DNA of 64,000 nt. It comes from Neobacillus sp. OS1-2. Lineage in GTDB: Bacteria; Bacillota; Bacilli; Bacillales; Cytobacillaceae. The position numbers were made by a program, and so were the translations under genes. The stretch spans positions 4,058,001 to 4,122,000 of the forward strand of contig NZ_CP133265.1 of the NCBI RefSeq assembly GCF_030915505.1, given 5' to 3'. How positions within the stretch are numbered: the first letter of the stretch is position 1; every line of letters starts with the position of its first letter. A model generated the notes under the pieces. The model did no database searches. It was given only the letters and a program-made list of their open reading frames with translations, and was not told where the DNA came from. Positions 43,964 through 52,945 of this stretch are shown in pieces.

Positions 43964-44713
43964 ATGATTACATTACATCAAGTGACGAAAAGATTTTCCC
44001 AATTTGATGCGATTAAGTCGGTTTCTCTAACCATCCAAAAAGGAGAAATTCATGGAATCATTGGAGCAAGTGGAGCTGGGAAGTCTACTTTGTTGCGAAT
44101 AATGAATTTATTGGAGATACCTGATGAGGGTAAAGTGGAAGTGAATGGACAATTCTTAACAGAATTGGCTAGTAAAGACCTTCGACTAGCACGTCAATCG
44201 ATTGGGATGATCTTTCAACATTTTAATTTAGTGTCCAATAAAACGATCTTTGACAATGTTGCTGTTCCGTTAGAGCTAGCAAAAATCCCACGGCAAACTC
44301 GCCATAGCCGTGTTATGGAATGCCTAAGATTTGTTGGATTGGAGAGTTTACAGAATAAATATCCTTCCCAATTAAGTGGCGGACAAAAACAACGTGTTGC
44401 CATTGCAAGGGCTTTAGCAAATCGTCCCAAAGTGTTGTTATGTGATGAACCAACCTCCTCCCTTGATCCGAATACAACGGCAGAGATTCTTTCTGTATTA
44501 CAAGATATAAATAAAAGTCTAGGTGTAACCATTGTCATCGTCAGTCACGAGATGGAAGTGATCAAGAGTATCTGTCATCGGGTAACGGTTATGGCAGATG
44601 GTCAAGTCTATGATACATTGGTTAATGAACCAAAAGGGTTACAAAGCTTGAATAGTAATCCAGCTTGGTTTGTAGAACAACTAAAAAAGGAAAGTGATAG
44701 CAACAATGCCTGA
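43964..44713 (+). CDS. metN: Methionine ABC importer ATPase MetN
   Basis: The 249-residue ATPase has Walker A GASGAGKST, the Q-loop in MIFQHFNL, the signature LSGGQKQRVAIARAL, Walker B VLLCDEPTSSLD and the switch His in IVSHEM. The order metN-metI-metQ and the overlap with metI identify it as a methionine importer. The C-terminal regulatory ACT-like domain of E. coli MetN is missing; the protein is about 95 residues shorter. The start is ATG 43964 behind AAAGAGG. No SAM riboswitch was recognised upstream. Confidence 0.92.
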   Translation: MITLHQVTKRFSQFDAIKSVSLTIQKGEIHGIIGASGAGKSTLLRIMNLLEIPDEGKVEVNGQFLTELASKDLRLARQSIGMIFQHFNLVSNKTIFDNVAVPLELAKIPRQTRHSRVMECLRFVGLESLQNKYPSQLSGGQKQRVAIARALANRPKVLLCDEPTSSLDPNTTAEILSVLQDINKSLGVTIVIVSHEMEVIKSICHRVTVMADGQVYDTLVNEPKGLQSLNSNPAWFVEQLKKESDSNNA

Positions 44714-45368
44714 GATTTTAATTCAATATGAAGCAGAAATATGGAATGCAATCGGAGAAACCTTTATAATGGTTGGGGTTTCAATACTAGCTGCTGTATT
44801 GATTGGACTTCCGGTAGGAACTTTACTGTATCTTTGTAGGAAGGGCCAGTTGCTTGAAAACCAGTTCATCTTCTCGATCGTAAATTTACTGGTCAATATC
44901 ATTCGTTCCTTTCCATTTTTGCTTTTAGTAGTATTTCTAATACCATTCACTAGATTGCTCATTGGGACGGCCATTGGAACAGCTGCAGCAACTATTCCCT
45001 TATCCATCATTGCCGTTGCCCATTATTCACGGCTAGTCGAACAATCGTTATTGGATGTACCTAAGGGTGTCATGGAAGCCGCGATTTCCATGGGTGCATC
45101 TACGAAAGAGGTAATCTTTAAGTTTCTACTCGTCGAGGCACGCTCTGGACTAGTACTCGGGTTAACCACGTCCATTATTAGTTTTATCTCATATTCGACG
45201 ATCATGGGGGTGGTCGGAGGAGGTGGAATAGGAGACTTTGCGATTCGGTATGGTTATCAGCAGTTTCAAACAGAATTAATGATATATATGATTATTATCA
45301 TGATTATATTCGTGCAGTTCATTCAATATACAGGTACAACAGTTTCGAGAATCATAGATAAAAGATAA
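44706..45368 (+). CDS. metI: Methionine ABC importer permease MetI
   Basis: The 220-residue permease has five predicted membrane helices and the coupling-loop motif EAAISMGASTKEVIFKFLLVEA in pieces, the EAA loop that contacts MetN. The start overlaps metN by eight bases. The chosen ATG is the one in CAACAATGCC. The helix pattern and FPFLLLVVFLIPF segment fit MetI/YaeE-type. Confidence 0.93.
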   Translation: MPEILIQYEAEIWNAIGETFIMVGVSILAAVLIGLPVGTLLYLCRKGQLLENQFIFSIVNLLVNIIRSFPFLLLVVFLIPFTRLLIGTAIGTAAATIPLSIIAVAHYSRLVEQSLLDVPKGVMEAAISMGASTKEVIFKFLLVEARSGLVLGLTTSIISFISYSTIMGVVGGGGIGDFAIRYGYQQFQTELMIYMIIIMIIFVQFIQYTGTTVSRIIDKR

Positions 45369-45385
45369 CAACAGGGGGAGACAAA

Positions 45386-46216
45386 ATGAAAAAATTATTA
45401 CTTTTACTAACCTTATTACTTCTCACTTTAGCTGGTTGCGGTCAAAAGAATGAAACCAGCGAAAAAGAAACAACACAAAATAAGGAGAAAGAAGAAGTGA
45501 CCATCAAAGTCGCTTCATTAATACCACCAATGACGAACATTGTTGAAATTGCAAAAACAAAACTTGCAAAAGAAGGCATTCATCTTGAGTTAGTTGTACT
45601 TGGTGATAATGTCCAGCCAAATAGTGCCCTTGCAGCAGGGGAAGTGGATGCAAACTTCTTTCAACATGTTCCCTATATGGAGGAATTTAACCGAAACAAT
45701 AACGCAGAATTAGTGCCGGTTAAACCTATATATTTTGCCAACTATGGTGTATATTCAAAAGAATTCAATTCAATGGATAAATTACCTGAAGGGGCTGTCA
45801 TTGCCATTGCCAATGATGTTTCCAACATTGATCGTTCATTATCATTGTTAGCTCAACATGGTGTCATAACGTTAGAGAAAAAAACGGGGCCATATTATAC
45901 AAAAGCAAATATTAAAGATAACCCAAAAGGATATAAATTTGAAGAAGTAGATTTGTTAATGTTAGCGAGAATGTATGACGATGCCGATGCAGTCGTGATG
46001 ACGCCTGCTTATGCCGCACCGCTAGGATTGACACCAAAAAGTGATGCTCTTCTAACGGAAGGCGTTGAAAATGATTTTGCGATTACTCTCGTTGCACGTA
46101 AGGATAATGCGGACTCAGAGGCCATTCAAAAGCTAGCAAAAGCGATGACAAGCAAGGAAGTACGTGAATTTTTAGAAAAAAATTATGATGAAACAGCTAT
46201 TCCAGCGTTTGAATAA
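45386..46216 (+). CDS. metQ: Methionine-binding lipoprotein MetQ
   Basis: The 276-residue NlpA-family lipoprotein has a lipobox LTLAGCGQ and a charged linker. The binding-domain motifs are VLGDNVQPNSALAAGEVDANFFQH in pieces, YFANYGVYSKEF, and the late LGLTPKSDAL. It binds methionine outside the membrane. A terminator follows, closing metNIQ. Confidence 0.93.
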   Translation: MKKLLLLLTLLLLTLAGCGQKNETSEKETTQNKEKEEVTIKVASLIPPMTNIVEIAKTKLAKEGIHLELVVLGDNVQPNSALAAGEVDANFFQHVPYMEEFNRNNNAELVPVKPIYFANYGVYSKEFNSMDKLPEGAVIAIANDVSNIDRSLSLLAQHGVITLEKKTGPYYTKANIKDNPKGYKFEEVDLLMLARMYDDADAVVMTPAYAAPLGLTPKSDALLTEGVENDFAITLVARKDNADSEAIQKLAKAMTSKEVREFLEKNYDETAIPAFE

Positions 46217-46236
46217 TTTTAATATCGCTTAAAGGA

Positions 46237-46268
46237 GCCGTGCCATGTGATGGTGCGGTTTTTTCTTT
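46237..46268 (+). terminator. Rho-independent terminator after metQ
   Basis: CCGTGCCAT and ATGGTGCGG pair with one G-T around GTG, then TTTTTTC. Confidence 0.82.
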
Positions 46269-46515
46269 TATTGACTGCTCAAATCATTGTAACTATTCCT
46301 GGATAGCTTACTATGAGTTTAGATTAAACTAAAATGAACCTCCCATTTAATTAGGAGGCATCTAAAGTTACTTTTGTAGGAATAGTAAACTTTGTCAGAA
46401 CTAACTATCTGAATGTGTTAGCCCTTTTATTATCTGTCAGCTTTTTTCTTTGCGTTTCTGCTAAGTGACCAACGATGTTTACTATAAAATATCACACTCT
46501 TCGAAGGTTGAGTTA

Positions 46516-47694
46516 TTATTTTAGTGAAGGTATTTTGCGTTTTTTTCCTCCATCTACAACTTCCATTTTTACATCTACATTTCTAATTGAATCTTTGGTT
46601 AAAGGTATTTCTCCTCCTTTTTGGATTTTTTTCCAAAACACATAATTATTCTTATAAAGTACATTTGACAATTGATATAGATCTGAGTTAATTTCGAGAC
46701 TTTTTCGATACGTTCTTAGTACCTCTTTTTTAATTATTTTTTCAGCTTCCAAACTTAACTGTGAAGTTGAAATGGTTTTTTCAAGTCTATTGATAACGGC
46801 TTTAGTCCTTATTTTAATATCGAATTGAACATTCCCATTAATAATAATAGGTTTTATATTCACTTTTCGCTTGGTAATGGTTAAACCATAATTTTCATTT
46901 CCTTTCTTCTGAACACTTAATCCTGTTCGTTTAAACTTTTTTTCAATCCATCTATATCCTTTAATATCATTATTAATGATGTGTCCCTTCAAAGTATTGT
47001 CCCCCACAATAGAAATGCCATTTATCACTGCTATATTGCGAGGCTTTCCATCTCCGTGCCAATCATTTTTGTCGTAAGTAACAAAGGGAAGTACTATCTC
47101 ATTTGGCGGAACATAATTGGAAATGATCGTTTCTCTCATATCCATGGGTTGAATAAATGAATACTGTTCAAATGCTGCATTCGGATCACTTAATCGAGAT
47201 AGATAAGTGGACATATTAATGGGTGGAATGGTATTCATCACTTTGGATATGGGTATTTTTGTACCGTAAATCCAAATATGATAATGGGTTTCATTATAAC
47301 GAGTAATGATGTCAATAATACTTTGCAAACCATTTTGCTCCAATGCATGATTTGTTAAAAAAATATAAGAAAGATGTCCCCAATGAATCCGACGTTGGGA
47401 GGTTTTATATAAATTGAAAATGGCATCTTCAACTGAATTACCTGAGGACTTACCTATTTCTGAATTTAAAGGTTTGTCGGCACCCCCTCCAGAACCAGGC
47501 TTTGCTAATAAAGTTAAATTGATAAGCTGTGTATGGATAATATATATACCGTTTTTATAGTCAATTCCAATGCCTTGCGTATACACCATTTTTTCTGGGT
47601 CATTTGAATCCCAGCAGCCTGATAGTGGAAAAATTAGAAATAAAATAAAACTAAAGCAAGTCGATATTTTATACTTTCTCTTTCGTTTTATCAT
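46516..47694 (-). CDS. Germinant receptor C subunit (Ger(x)C family lipoprotein)
   Basis: The 392-residue lipoprotein has a signal peptide and lipobox LSGCWD, the conserved start of GerC proteins (CWD). The rest has domain landmarks KMVYTQGIGIDYKNGIYIIHTQLI in pieces, the A-x-x-x-x-x-R-x-x-W-G-H segment (RRIHWGHLSY) and a C-terminal I-x-x-S-x-F-like helix. It belongs to the spore inner-membrane germinant receptor and is anchored by lipid. It is the last gene of the operon and begins directly after the A subunit. Confidence 0.9.
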   Translation of the reverse strand: MIKRKRKYKISTCFSFILFLIFPLSGCWDSNDPEKMVYTQGIGIDYKNGIYIIHTQLINLTLLAKPGSGGGADKPLNSEIGKSSGNSVEDAIFNLYKTSQRRIHWGHLSYIFLTNHALEQNGLQSIIDIITRYNETHYHIWIYGTKIPISKVMNTIPPINMSTYLSRLSDPNAAFEQYSFIQPMDMRETIISNYVPPNEIVLPFVTYDKNDWHGDGKPRNIAVINGISIVGDNTLKGHIINNDIKGYRWIEKKFKRTGLSVQKKGNENYGLTITKRKVNIKPIIINGNVQFDIKIRTKAVINRLEKTISTSQLSLEAEKIIKKEVLRTYRKSLEINSDLYQLSNVLYKNNYVFWKKIQKGGEIPLTKDSIRNVDVKMEVVDGGKKRKIPSLK

Positions 47695-49203
47695 TTATTC
47701 ACCTTTTCTTGTATCATCTGTTAGGTTAAGATCCTCTGGCCGTCTCCTCATAGCTCCCGCAGGCAGCTTAAAAAAGGTTTTAAGGAAAGTCCATATGTTA
47801 AATTGGTTCATACCATCTAAATAATAAACCCCAAAAGTTTGAATACTTCCTAAATAACTTAAAAGTAAAAAAAAGGAGAGTAGTACCCCAAAAAAGCCCA
47901 ATAATGAAGCCATAATTATAGATAAGAAACGAATAATCGAAAGGGTACCAATTAATGATTGATCAACCAGGGTGAAGGTGGCTACAGTCGATAAAGCAAT
48001 TACAACTACCATAGAAGGACTTGTTAATCCGGAACTTATGGCTGCATCTCCTATAATTAATCCTCCAACCACACTCAAAATTTGACCAATTGCCATGGGA
48101 AGACGTACGCCGGCTTCCCTAAATAGTTCAAATAATAATAACATGGCAAAGGCCTCTACGGCCGCGGGAAAGGGTACACCTCTTCTAGTTTCGACAACCG
48201 TAGCCAGCAATGATAATGGTACTTGATCCTGATGGAAGGTAGTTAATGCAATCCAAATGCCAGGAAATAAGGTGGAAATTAGTAAACCTGAGACTCGTAA
48301 CAACCTCTCAAGAGAAACATAGATATAACTAATTTCCTTGTCTTCATTGGTCTTAAATAAAAGGTGAAAATTTATTGGTGTAATAAATGCTGTTGCAACC
48401 CCATCAATTAGTATGACAAATCTGCCGCTTAATAGGGTCTGCACCGCAAATTCTGGTTTACCCGTATATTTATGCCTGGGGAAAAGTGCATATTTATTGT
48501 TATTTATAAGTTCTTCCAATTGATTGGTGCTTGATAGGCCGTCAACATCAATAGAAGAAAGCTTATTCCTAATCTGCCCAAGCGTATCCAGATTGGCGAT
48601 ATCATCTATATATAGAAGTAATAGCTTTGTCTTCGTCCTTTTACCTACACAGAATTCCTCAAAAACCAAAGAGGTAGTACGTAATCGTTTACGAATTAAG
48701 GAAACATTTATATTGATATCTTCGATAAAATCATCTCTTGGTCCAAGAATTGTAGATTCCGTATTTGTTTCAGATGGTTCTCTTTGTGGGCGTTTAGCAA
48801 TATCTAACGTGAACAATGTGCCAGAAATTCCGAAATCAATCAATAATTTTCCTGCAAATATGTCAGATACAACATTTTCTTCACTAGAAATAGTTGCTAT
48901 GGAAGGAAGATTGAGCTCTTCTAGAATGACATCGGTTGTTAGAGTTCCATTAAACCTCTCGAAAAATTTTTCAATTAAACTTGGAATTGTCTCGTAAAGA
49001 AGGTCAGTATTGATTAATCCAGAGCAATAAATAAATGTTACCGGATGGAGCTTAAACTTTAAGGTTGAAAATTCAATATCTGGACATTTACTAAATATTT
49101 CTCTTAGAGCTTGTGTATTTAAAGGAGGTAGTGGGAGAAATGTCTCATTTGTTTTTCTAAGGGGTGGCTGAGATTCCATGAATGCCTTTTTTCTATGCCT
49201 CAT
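47695..49203 (-). CDS. Germinant receptor A subunit (GerA family)
   Basis: The 502-residue protein has a soluble N-terminal half with two GerA N-domains and a C-terminal membrane part with about five helices. Signature stretches include SLIRKRLRTTSLVFEEFCVG, the region KLLLLYIDDIANLDTLGQIR, a long P-loop-free GERA core with RFVILIDGVATAFITPI, the GYISVSLERLL segment, VPFPAAVEAFAM and the membrane motif QSLIGTLSIIRFL. It is thought to hold the ligand site of germinant receptors in the spore inner membrane. It overlaps gerB by 11 bases. Confidence 0.9.
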   Translation of the reverse strand: MRHRKKAFMESQPPLRKTNETFLPLPPLNTQALREIFSKCPDIEFSTLKFKLHPVTFIYCSGLINTDLLYETIPSLIEKFFERFNGTLTTDVILEELNLPSIATISSEENVVSDIFAGKLLIDFGISGTLFTLDIAKRPQREPSETNTESTILGPRDDFIEDININVSLIRKRLRTTSLVFEEFCVGKRTKTKLLLLYIDDIANLDTLGQIRNKLSSIDVDGLSSTNQLEELINNNKYALFPRHKYTGKPEFAVQTLLSGRFVILIDGVATAFITPINFHLLFKTNEDKEISYIYVSLERLLRVSGLLISTLFPGIWIALTTFHQDQVPLSLLATVVETRRGVPFPAAVEAFAMLLLFELFREAGVRLPMAIGQILSVVGGLIIGDAAISSGLTSPSMVVVIALSTVATFTLVDQSLIGTLSIIRFLSIIMASLLGFFGVLLSFFLLLSYLGSIQTFGVYYLDGMNQFNIWTFLKTFFKLPAGAMRRRPEDLNLTDDTRKGE

Positions 49204-50287
49204 TCTTAACTCTCCTATCTTTTTTAGATGCTATGTAGATAATTAAGTAAAACAGAATGGAAAAGCCAAGGAAAAACCAAGCTGAAAAGGGTAATAAAAC
49301 ATAAAATAATATTTCAGTATACTTAAAGTCACTTAATGGAAAGAGCGTGAGAAGTTCAATAATAATAAAAACAGCGTAAATAATAACCTTTCCGTTTTTA
49401 TTTAAAGCGAGTAGTTCCCTAATCAAATAAAATAAAAAAGTTATTCTAATAAAGGCTCCTGAAAGCCATTGATAAATGACGAAAAAAAAGACATGTTCAA
49501 TAAATTGTCCAATTGATACAAGCTGCCATTCTTCATAAGCTGGAAATCTCAGCTTTTCCGCCTCTCCTTGACTAAACTCAATGATAGCTCCTATTAGAGG
49601 ACCTATCGTTAATCCAGTTAATAGTAGAGCAGTAATAACAAAATGACGAAAACGAAGAGTTTCTTTTACTTTGTCTTGAATAATCAGTACTAGAAAAAAT
49701 TCAGTAAAACCAGAAAGTGGAAAGATGATACCCCTTATAATTGGTGCATAGCCATGTTCAAAAATTGGTCTTAATAAGGAGTAATCCTTATATTGAATAT
49801 TGACTGTAGCAACAAAAAAACCAAGTATGACAATAAAAAAAAGAAGAGATTGATTAATGATGCAGATTGACTTCAGATTTGTTTTTGCCATTAAGAAACA
49901 AACTATTCCAAAAGAAATAGCTGTAACGGATCTTGGAGTCTGTGGGAGTAATGAAACATGCACCCATGTGATAGTTTCTCTTAAAGTTTCCGAACAAATG
50001 ATTGTCAAGACAATAAGTAGTACCCCAATCATAATGTAAACAACCCACTTATTGACACGTCTAAGTAACCATTGAAAAACATTCTCCTTTTTCGTTTTTT
50101 GGTGAATGCCTATTATAATAAACAACCAAAGTAAGGTTATAAACAGTGCCAATATAACACTCAGCCACGAGTCTTTTTGGGCAGTTTGTATTAGTGGAGG
50201 AATGGCAAATACATGGTTCTTTAAACCTACTGCAGTTATGATTAGAAGAACTATTTGAAAAATTGAAATTGGATTTGAACTGTTAAT
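49193..50287 (-). CDS. Germinant receptor B subunit with a probable ATT start codon
   Basis: The protein has ten membrane helices in the amino-acid-permease-like GerB fold. The earliest ordinary start (ATG 50152) would remove the first helix, yet in the same frame the codons before it encode INSSNPISIFQIVLLIITAV, matching the conserved GerB N-terminus. The upstream frame reaches a TAA with no ATG, GTG or TTG in between. AAGGAGTG lies at the right distance from ATT at 50287, so ATT is the likely start, giving 364 residues. GerB translocates or conducts signals during germination. A premature start loss is the alternative. Order B-A-C is unusual. Confidence 0.78.
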   Translation of the reverse strand: MNSSNPISIFQIVLLIITAVGLKNHVFAIPPLIQTAQKDSWLSVILALFITLLWLFIIIGIHQKTKKENVFQWLLRRVNKWVVYIMIGVLLIVLTIICSETLRETITWVHVSLLPQTPRSVTAISFGIVCFLMAKTNLKSICIINQSLLFFIVILGFFVATVNIQYKDYSLLRPIFEHGYAPIIRGIIFPLSGFTEFFLVLIIQDKVKETLRFRHFVITALLLTGLTIGPLIGAIIEFSQGEAEKLRFPAYEEWQLVSIGQFIEHVFFFVIYQWLSGAFIRITFLFYLIRELLALNKNGKVIIYAVFIIIELLTLFPLSDFKYTEILFYVLLPFSAWFFLGFSILFYLIIYIASKKDRRVKNEA

Positions 50288-50578
50288 ATGATCACTCCTT
50301 AATTACCTTCTATTTCAAATGATTGTTATGGGTTGGCTAGTCCCCTAATCCAATAATAGAAATTTATAATAAATACAAAAATATACCAGATATAAATTTC
50401 CTTATTACCATATTTCACCATAAGTTCTTCGTTTCAATGCTTTTTAGCATGAACTTAAGGATAAATTTTATTCTAGTACTTAAGAACTATTTCGTGTACC
50501 TAAATATATGACCATTATGTGGACCACGTTGTATATGGAATTTTGGCAGAAGAATGGAAAAGGAAGTAGACCTACATC
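50288..50578. other. Non-coding stretch upstream of the germination operon
   Basis: About 290 bases with the operon leader and no recognised gene. Possible promoter elements for a forespore (sigma-G) unit were not identified with confidence. Confidence 0.4.
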
Positions 50579-50665
50579 AGCTAATGGATGCTTGAGTTTA
50601 CGATAGGGTTGCTGCGGCGATCCTTTTTTCTTGTTGAGCTACCGGGGAAGATTAGTGAAAGAAGG
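50579..50665 (+). repeat. Interspersed intergenic repeat, copy c (full)
   Basis: AGCTAATGGATGCTTGAGTT, hairpin with GCTGCGGCGATCC and TTTTTTC, then GTTGAGCTACCGGGGAAGAT. First copy of the dense repeat region; the core GCTGCGGC recurs in copies f and k. Confidence 0.75.
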
Positions 50666-50737
50666 AATTATTTATTTCTGTATCGAATGAAAATATTGGT
50701 AAAATCAAAGGAAGTTGCAGATGCGTAGGGGGATAAT

Positions 50738-50836
50738 GTGGAATCTAAGTTAATTATCATACGAGGAAACTCCGGGAGTGGAAAAACAACGACTGCCAAA
50801 GGTCTTCAAAGTCATTTGGGACGTGGAACGATATAA
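50738..50836 (+). pseudogene. Start of a P-loop kinase-like gene cut short
   Basis: A GTG behind AGGGGGAT opens a frame with LIIIRGNSGSGKTTTAKGLQ, a clear Walker A, ending at TAA after 32 codons (SHLGRGTI-stop). Full-length homologues would be about 170 residues. It is a truncated remnant followed by the GrpB gene. Confidence 0.65.
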
Positions 50837-50906
50837 AGTAATTATTTAGTATGAATACCAATATTCTTCTTCAATGAATTTGTAATGAGTGAGTGGGGGG
50901 ATTTTA

Positions 50907-51422
50907 ATGGTTAGAACTGTAATAATTGAGGATTATAACTCAGATTGGACTAAGGACTTTGAGAGGGAAAAAAGTGAATTGATAAATATCCTAAATGGTA
51001 AGATTATATCCATCGAACATATAGGAAGTACATCGGTAAATGGATTAGGTGCCAAACCTATATTGGATATTGCTGTTGGTGTAAATAATTTAGAAGATGT
51101 AGACAAGTTTATTGAGCCTTTAAAACAAATTGGATATGAATGTAGACAACATAAGGAATTTCCAGAAAGGCGTTTTTTTAGAAAAGGCGAATGGAGAGCA
51201 GGAACACATCATTTACATTTTTATGAATTTGAAAGTGAACACTGGAATAACCAACTTCTTTTTAGGAATTATCTTAGAACTCACCCAGATGATCTAAAAA
51301 AGTATCATCAATTAAAAAAGGAAATGGCTGAAAAGTATCACTTTGATAGAGTTTCATATACTGAAGCAAAGGGACCATTTATACTAAATATATTAAAAAA
51401 GGCTCAAAAAGAAATAGAATAG
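50907..51422 (+). CDS. GrpB/UPF0157 family nucleotidyltransferase-like protein
   Basis: The 171-residue protein has the GrpB pattern VIIEDYNSDWTKDFEREKSEL early, then IEHIGSTSVNGLGAKPILDIAVGV, where GSTS and the D-I-A-V pair are the nucleotidyltransferase-like core, and YExRxHKExPERRFFRKG. GrpB relatives are found with kinase domains but their function is unproven. The ATG follows GGGGGGATT. It is flanked by repeats c and d and belongs to the single-gene cassette-like array. Confidence 0.85.
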   Translation: MVRTVIIEDYNSDWTKDFEREKSELINILNGKIISIEHIGSTSVNGLGAKPILDIAVGVNNLEDVDKFIEPLKQIGYECRQHKEFPERRFFRKGEWRAGTHHLHFYEFESEHWNNQLLFRNYLRTHPDDLKKYHQLKKEMAEKYHFDRVSYTEAKGPFILNILKKAQKEIE

Positions 51423-51432
51423 AACCAAAACT

Positions 51433-51527
51433 AATTAAGCTAAAAGGATGCAAGAGTTAAAAATCAACTGACATTCTCGGTAGCTATTCTTATTGAAGGA
51501 ACGGGGCAGATGAGTTCAACAAGAAGG
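51433..51527 (+). repeat. Interspersed intergenic repeat, copy d (full)
   Basis: ATTAAGCTAAAAGGATGCAA and GAGTT, a variable centre with TCGGTAGC, then TTATTGAAGGAACGGGGCAG with ATGAGTTCAACAAG. The right half is palindromic as in copy h. Confidence 0.75.
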
Positions 51528-51581
51528 AAATAATTAGTTAATTACGATTAAACCTATAAAACAAAAATTTGGAGGTTATTT

Positions 51582-51932
51582 ATGAACCCTATTTTAAATC
51601 AAATTGGTACTGTATTTATTCCTGTAAGCAATATTGAAGAAGCTCGTAATTGGTATTGTGACATATTAGGGTTGCCAGTAGATGGTGAAATATTATTTGG
51701 TCATTTGTATTTATTACCAATGAACGGAACAGGAATTGTATTAGACAGTAAGATCTACTCAGAGGACAATATTTTTAAAACTCCACCTTTTCATTTGAAC
51801 ACTACCAATATAGAGCAAGCCTATGAGCATATGCAGAGGAAGAATGTCGAATTTACCACGGAAATTGAGCATAACCACTGGTTTAATTTCAAGGACCTTG
51901 ATGGGAACCACCTAATGGTTTGCAAATGTTAA
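51582..51932 (+). CDS. VOC/glyoxalase-like protein
   Basis: The 116-residue protein is a vicinal-oxygen-chelate fold. It starts NPILNQIGTVFIPVSNIEEA, has ARNWYCDILGLPV, and ends FKDLDGNHLMVC with the terminal metal-type position. VOC members include glyoxalase I and fosfomycin- or bleomycin-type resistance proteins; no specific subgroup is supported. It is the sole gene between repeats d and e. ATG behind TTGGAGG. Confidence 0.82.
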   Translation: MNPILNQIGTVFIPVSNIEEARNWYCDILGLPVDGEILFGHLYLLPMNGTGIVLDSKIYSEDNIFKTPPFHLNTTNIEQAYEHMQRKNVEFTTEIEHNHWFNFKDLDGNHLMVCKC

Positions 51933-51934
51933 CC

Positions 51935-52027
51935 TGTTGTACTACAGGGTGCAAGAGTCGAAGGTCCAGTTGCCAATCAAGGTGGCTTTTTTCTTTATTG
52001 AACTAACGGGGCATTTAGTTTAAAAAC
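51935..52027 (+). repeat. Interspersed intergenic repeat, copy e (full)
   Basis: TGTACTACAGGGTGCAAGAG, hairpin GCCAATCAAGGTGGCTTTTTT, then TTTATTGAACTAACGGGGCA and TTTAGTTT. The GTGC-AAGAG core and the right module are clear. Confidence 0.72.
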
Positions 52028-52046
52028 AATGTCAAAGGAGGCTACT

Positions 52047-52523
52047 ATGAATAAAGTAATACTTAGAAATATCAAATCTGATGATCTACCAATATTTTTT
52101 GAACATCAGAAAGATGACATAGCCAATCAGATGGCAGCTTTCACGTCAAAAGATCCAACAGACTGGAATCAATTTTGTCAGCACTGGAACCGTATTCTAA
52201 CCGATGAAACCATTATCAAGCAGTCTATTACTTTAGAAGATCAGGTAGTGGGCCATATCTCCAGCTTTGAAATGTTTGAAAAACGTGAAGTAAGTTACTG
52301 GATTGACCGTGAACATTGGGGAAAAGGTATTGCAACGGATGCACTTAGACAATTTCTAGCCTTAGTAACAATACGTCCTTTACACGCTCATGCTGCAAAA
52401 GATAATATCGGATCGAGGCGGGTTCTTGAAAAATGTGGATTTCTACTAACAGGAGAAGATAAAGGATTTGCAAATGCACGAAATGAGGAGATTGAAGAAT
52501 TTATCTTCACTCTTAGATACTGA
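52047..52523 (+). CDS. RimJ/RimL-type GNAT acetyltransferase
   Basis: The 158-residue protein has the RimL subgroup features: ILRNIKSDDLPIFFEHQKD, a YWIDREHWGKGIATDALRQFL acetyl-CoA loop and the AHAAKDNIGSRRVLEKCGF end typical of ribosomal-protein acetyltransferase relatives. The ATG follows GGAGG. Gene of one cassette between repeats e and f. Substrate unknown. Confidence 0.88.
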   Translation: MNKVILRNIKSDDLPIFFEHQKDDIANQMAAFTSKDPTDWNQFCQHWNRILTDETIIKQSITLEDQVVGHISSFEMFEKREVSYWIDREHWGKGIATDALRQFLALVTIRPLHAHAAKDNIGSRRVLEKCGFLLTGEDKGFANARNEEIEEFIFTLRY

Positions 52524-52544
52524 CAGAAGGATTCATAGTTTTCT

Positions 52545-52680
52545 AATACATTAACGAGGGGCGTTTATCCAGATTGATGCCCTTTTGTTAATGAAGTAAC
52601 GGGTGCAAGAGTTAAAGAACTGGGATCGCTGCGGCGATCCTTTTTGTTATTGAGTTAACCAAGCAGTTTAGATGAGGAAG
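52545..52680 (+). repeat. Interspersed intergenic repeat, copy f (full with an extra unit)
   Basis: Two partial units: TTAACGAGGGGCGTTT (left) and ATGAAGTAACGGGTGCAAGA, then GATCGCTGCGGCGATCC with TTTTT, then TTATTGAGTTAACCAAGCAG. The GATCGCTGCGGCGATC hairpin is the same as in copy c. Confidence 0.72.
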
Positions 52681-52756
52681 GATAATACGATTAGAATGGA
52701 GAATTTACAGCTATAAGTGGTTAAGGGAGCAATACATATTAAAGGGGGAAGCAAAA

Positions 52757-52837
52757 ATGAAACGTGTTTTTGTAGGTATATTGTTGATAATGGTTATCCT
52801 TTTAGGAATGTATTTTTTCTTGACTACCAATGCTTAG
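52757..52837 (+). CDS. Small single-pass membrane peptide (26 residues)
   Basis: AAAGGGGGAAGC lies before ATG at 52757. The peptide is MKRVFVGILLIMVILLGMYF then FLTTNA, a single hydrophobic helix with a basic start. It sits alone between repeats f and g. Its real expression is uncertain but the ribosome site is strong. Confidence 0.55.
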   Translation: MKRVFVGILLIMVILLGMYFFLTTNA

Positions 52838-52839
52838 TT

Positions 52840-52876
52840 TTTAATTTAAGTAACGGGGAAGATTAGTTCAATAAGC
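52840..52876 (+). repeat. Interspersed intergenic repeat, copy g (partial)
   Basis: TTTAAGTAACGGGGAAGATT and AGTTCAATAAG form the right-hand palindromic module only. Confidence 0.72.
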
Positions 52877-52945
52877 CTTGCTCGATGAATATCTATATAT
52901 TATAAATATTTTTTATATGTAGGAATAAGGAAGGGGCGGTATTGG

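Noticed and set aside
51433-52027. VOC gene as a fosfomycin resistance determinant
   Set aside because: Only the general VOC fold is visible; no FosB-specific residues could be recognised.
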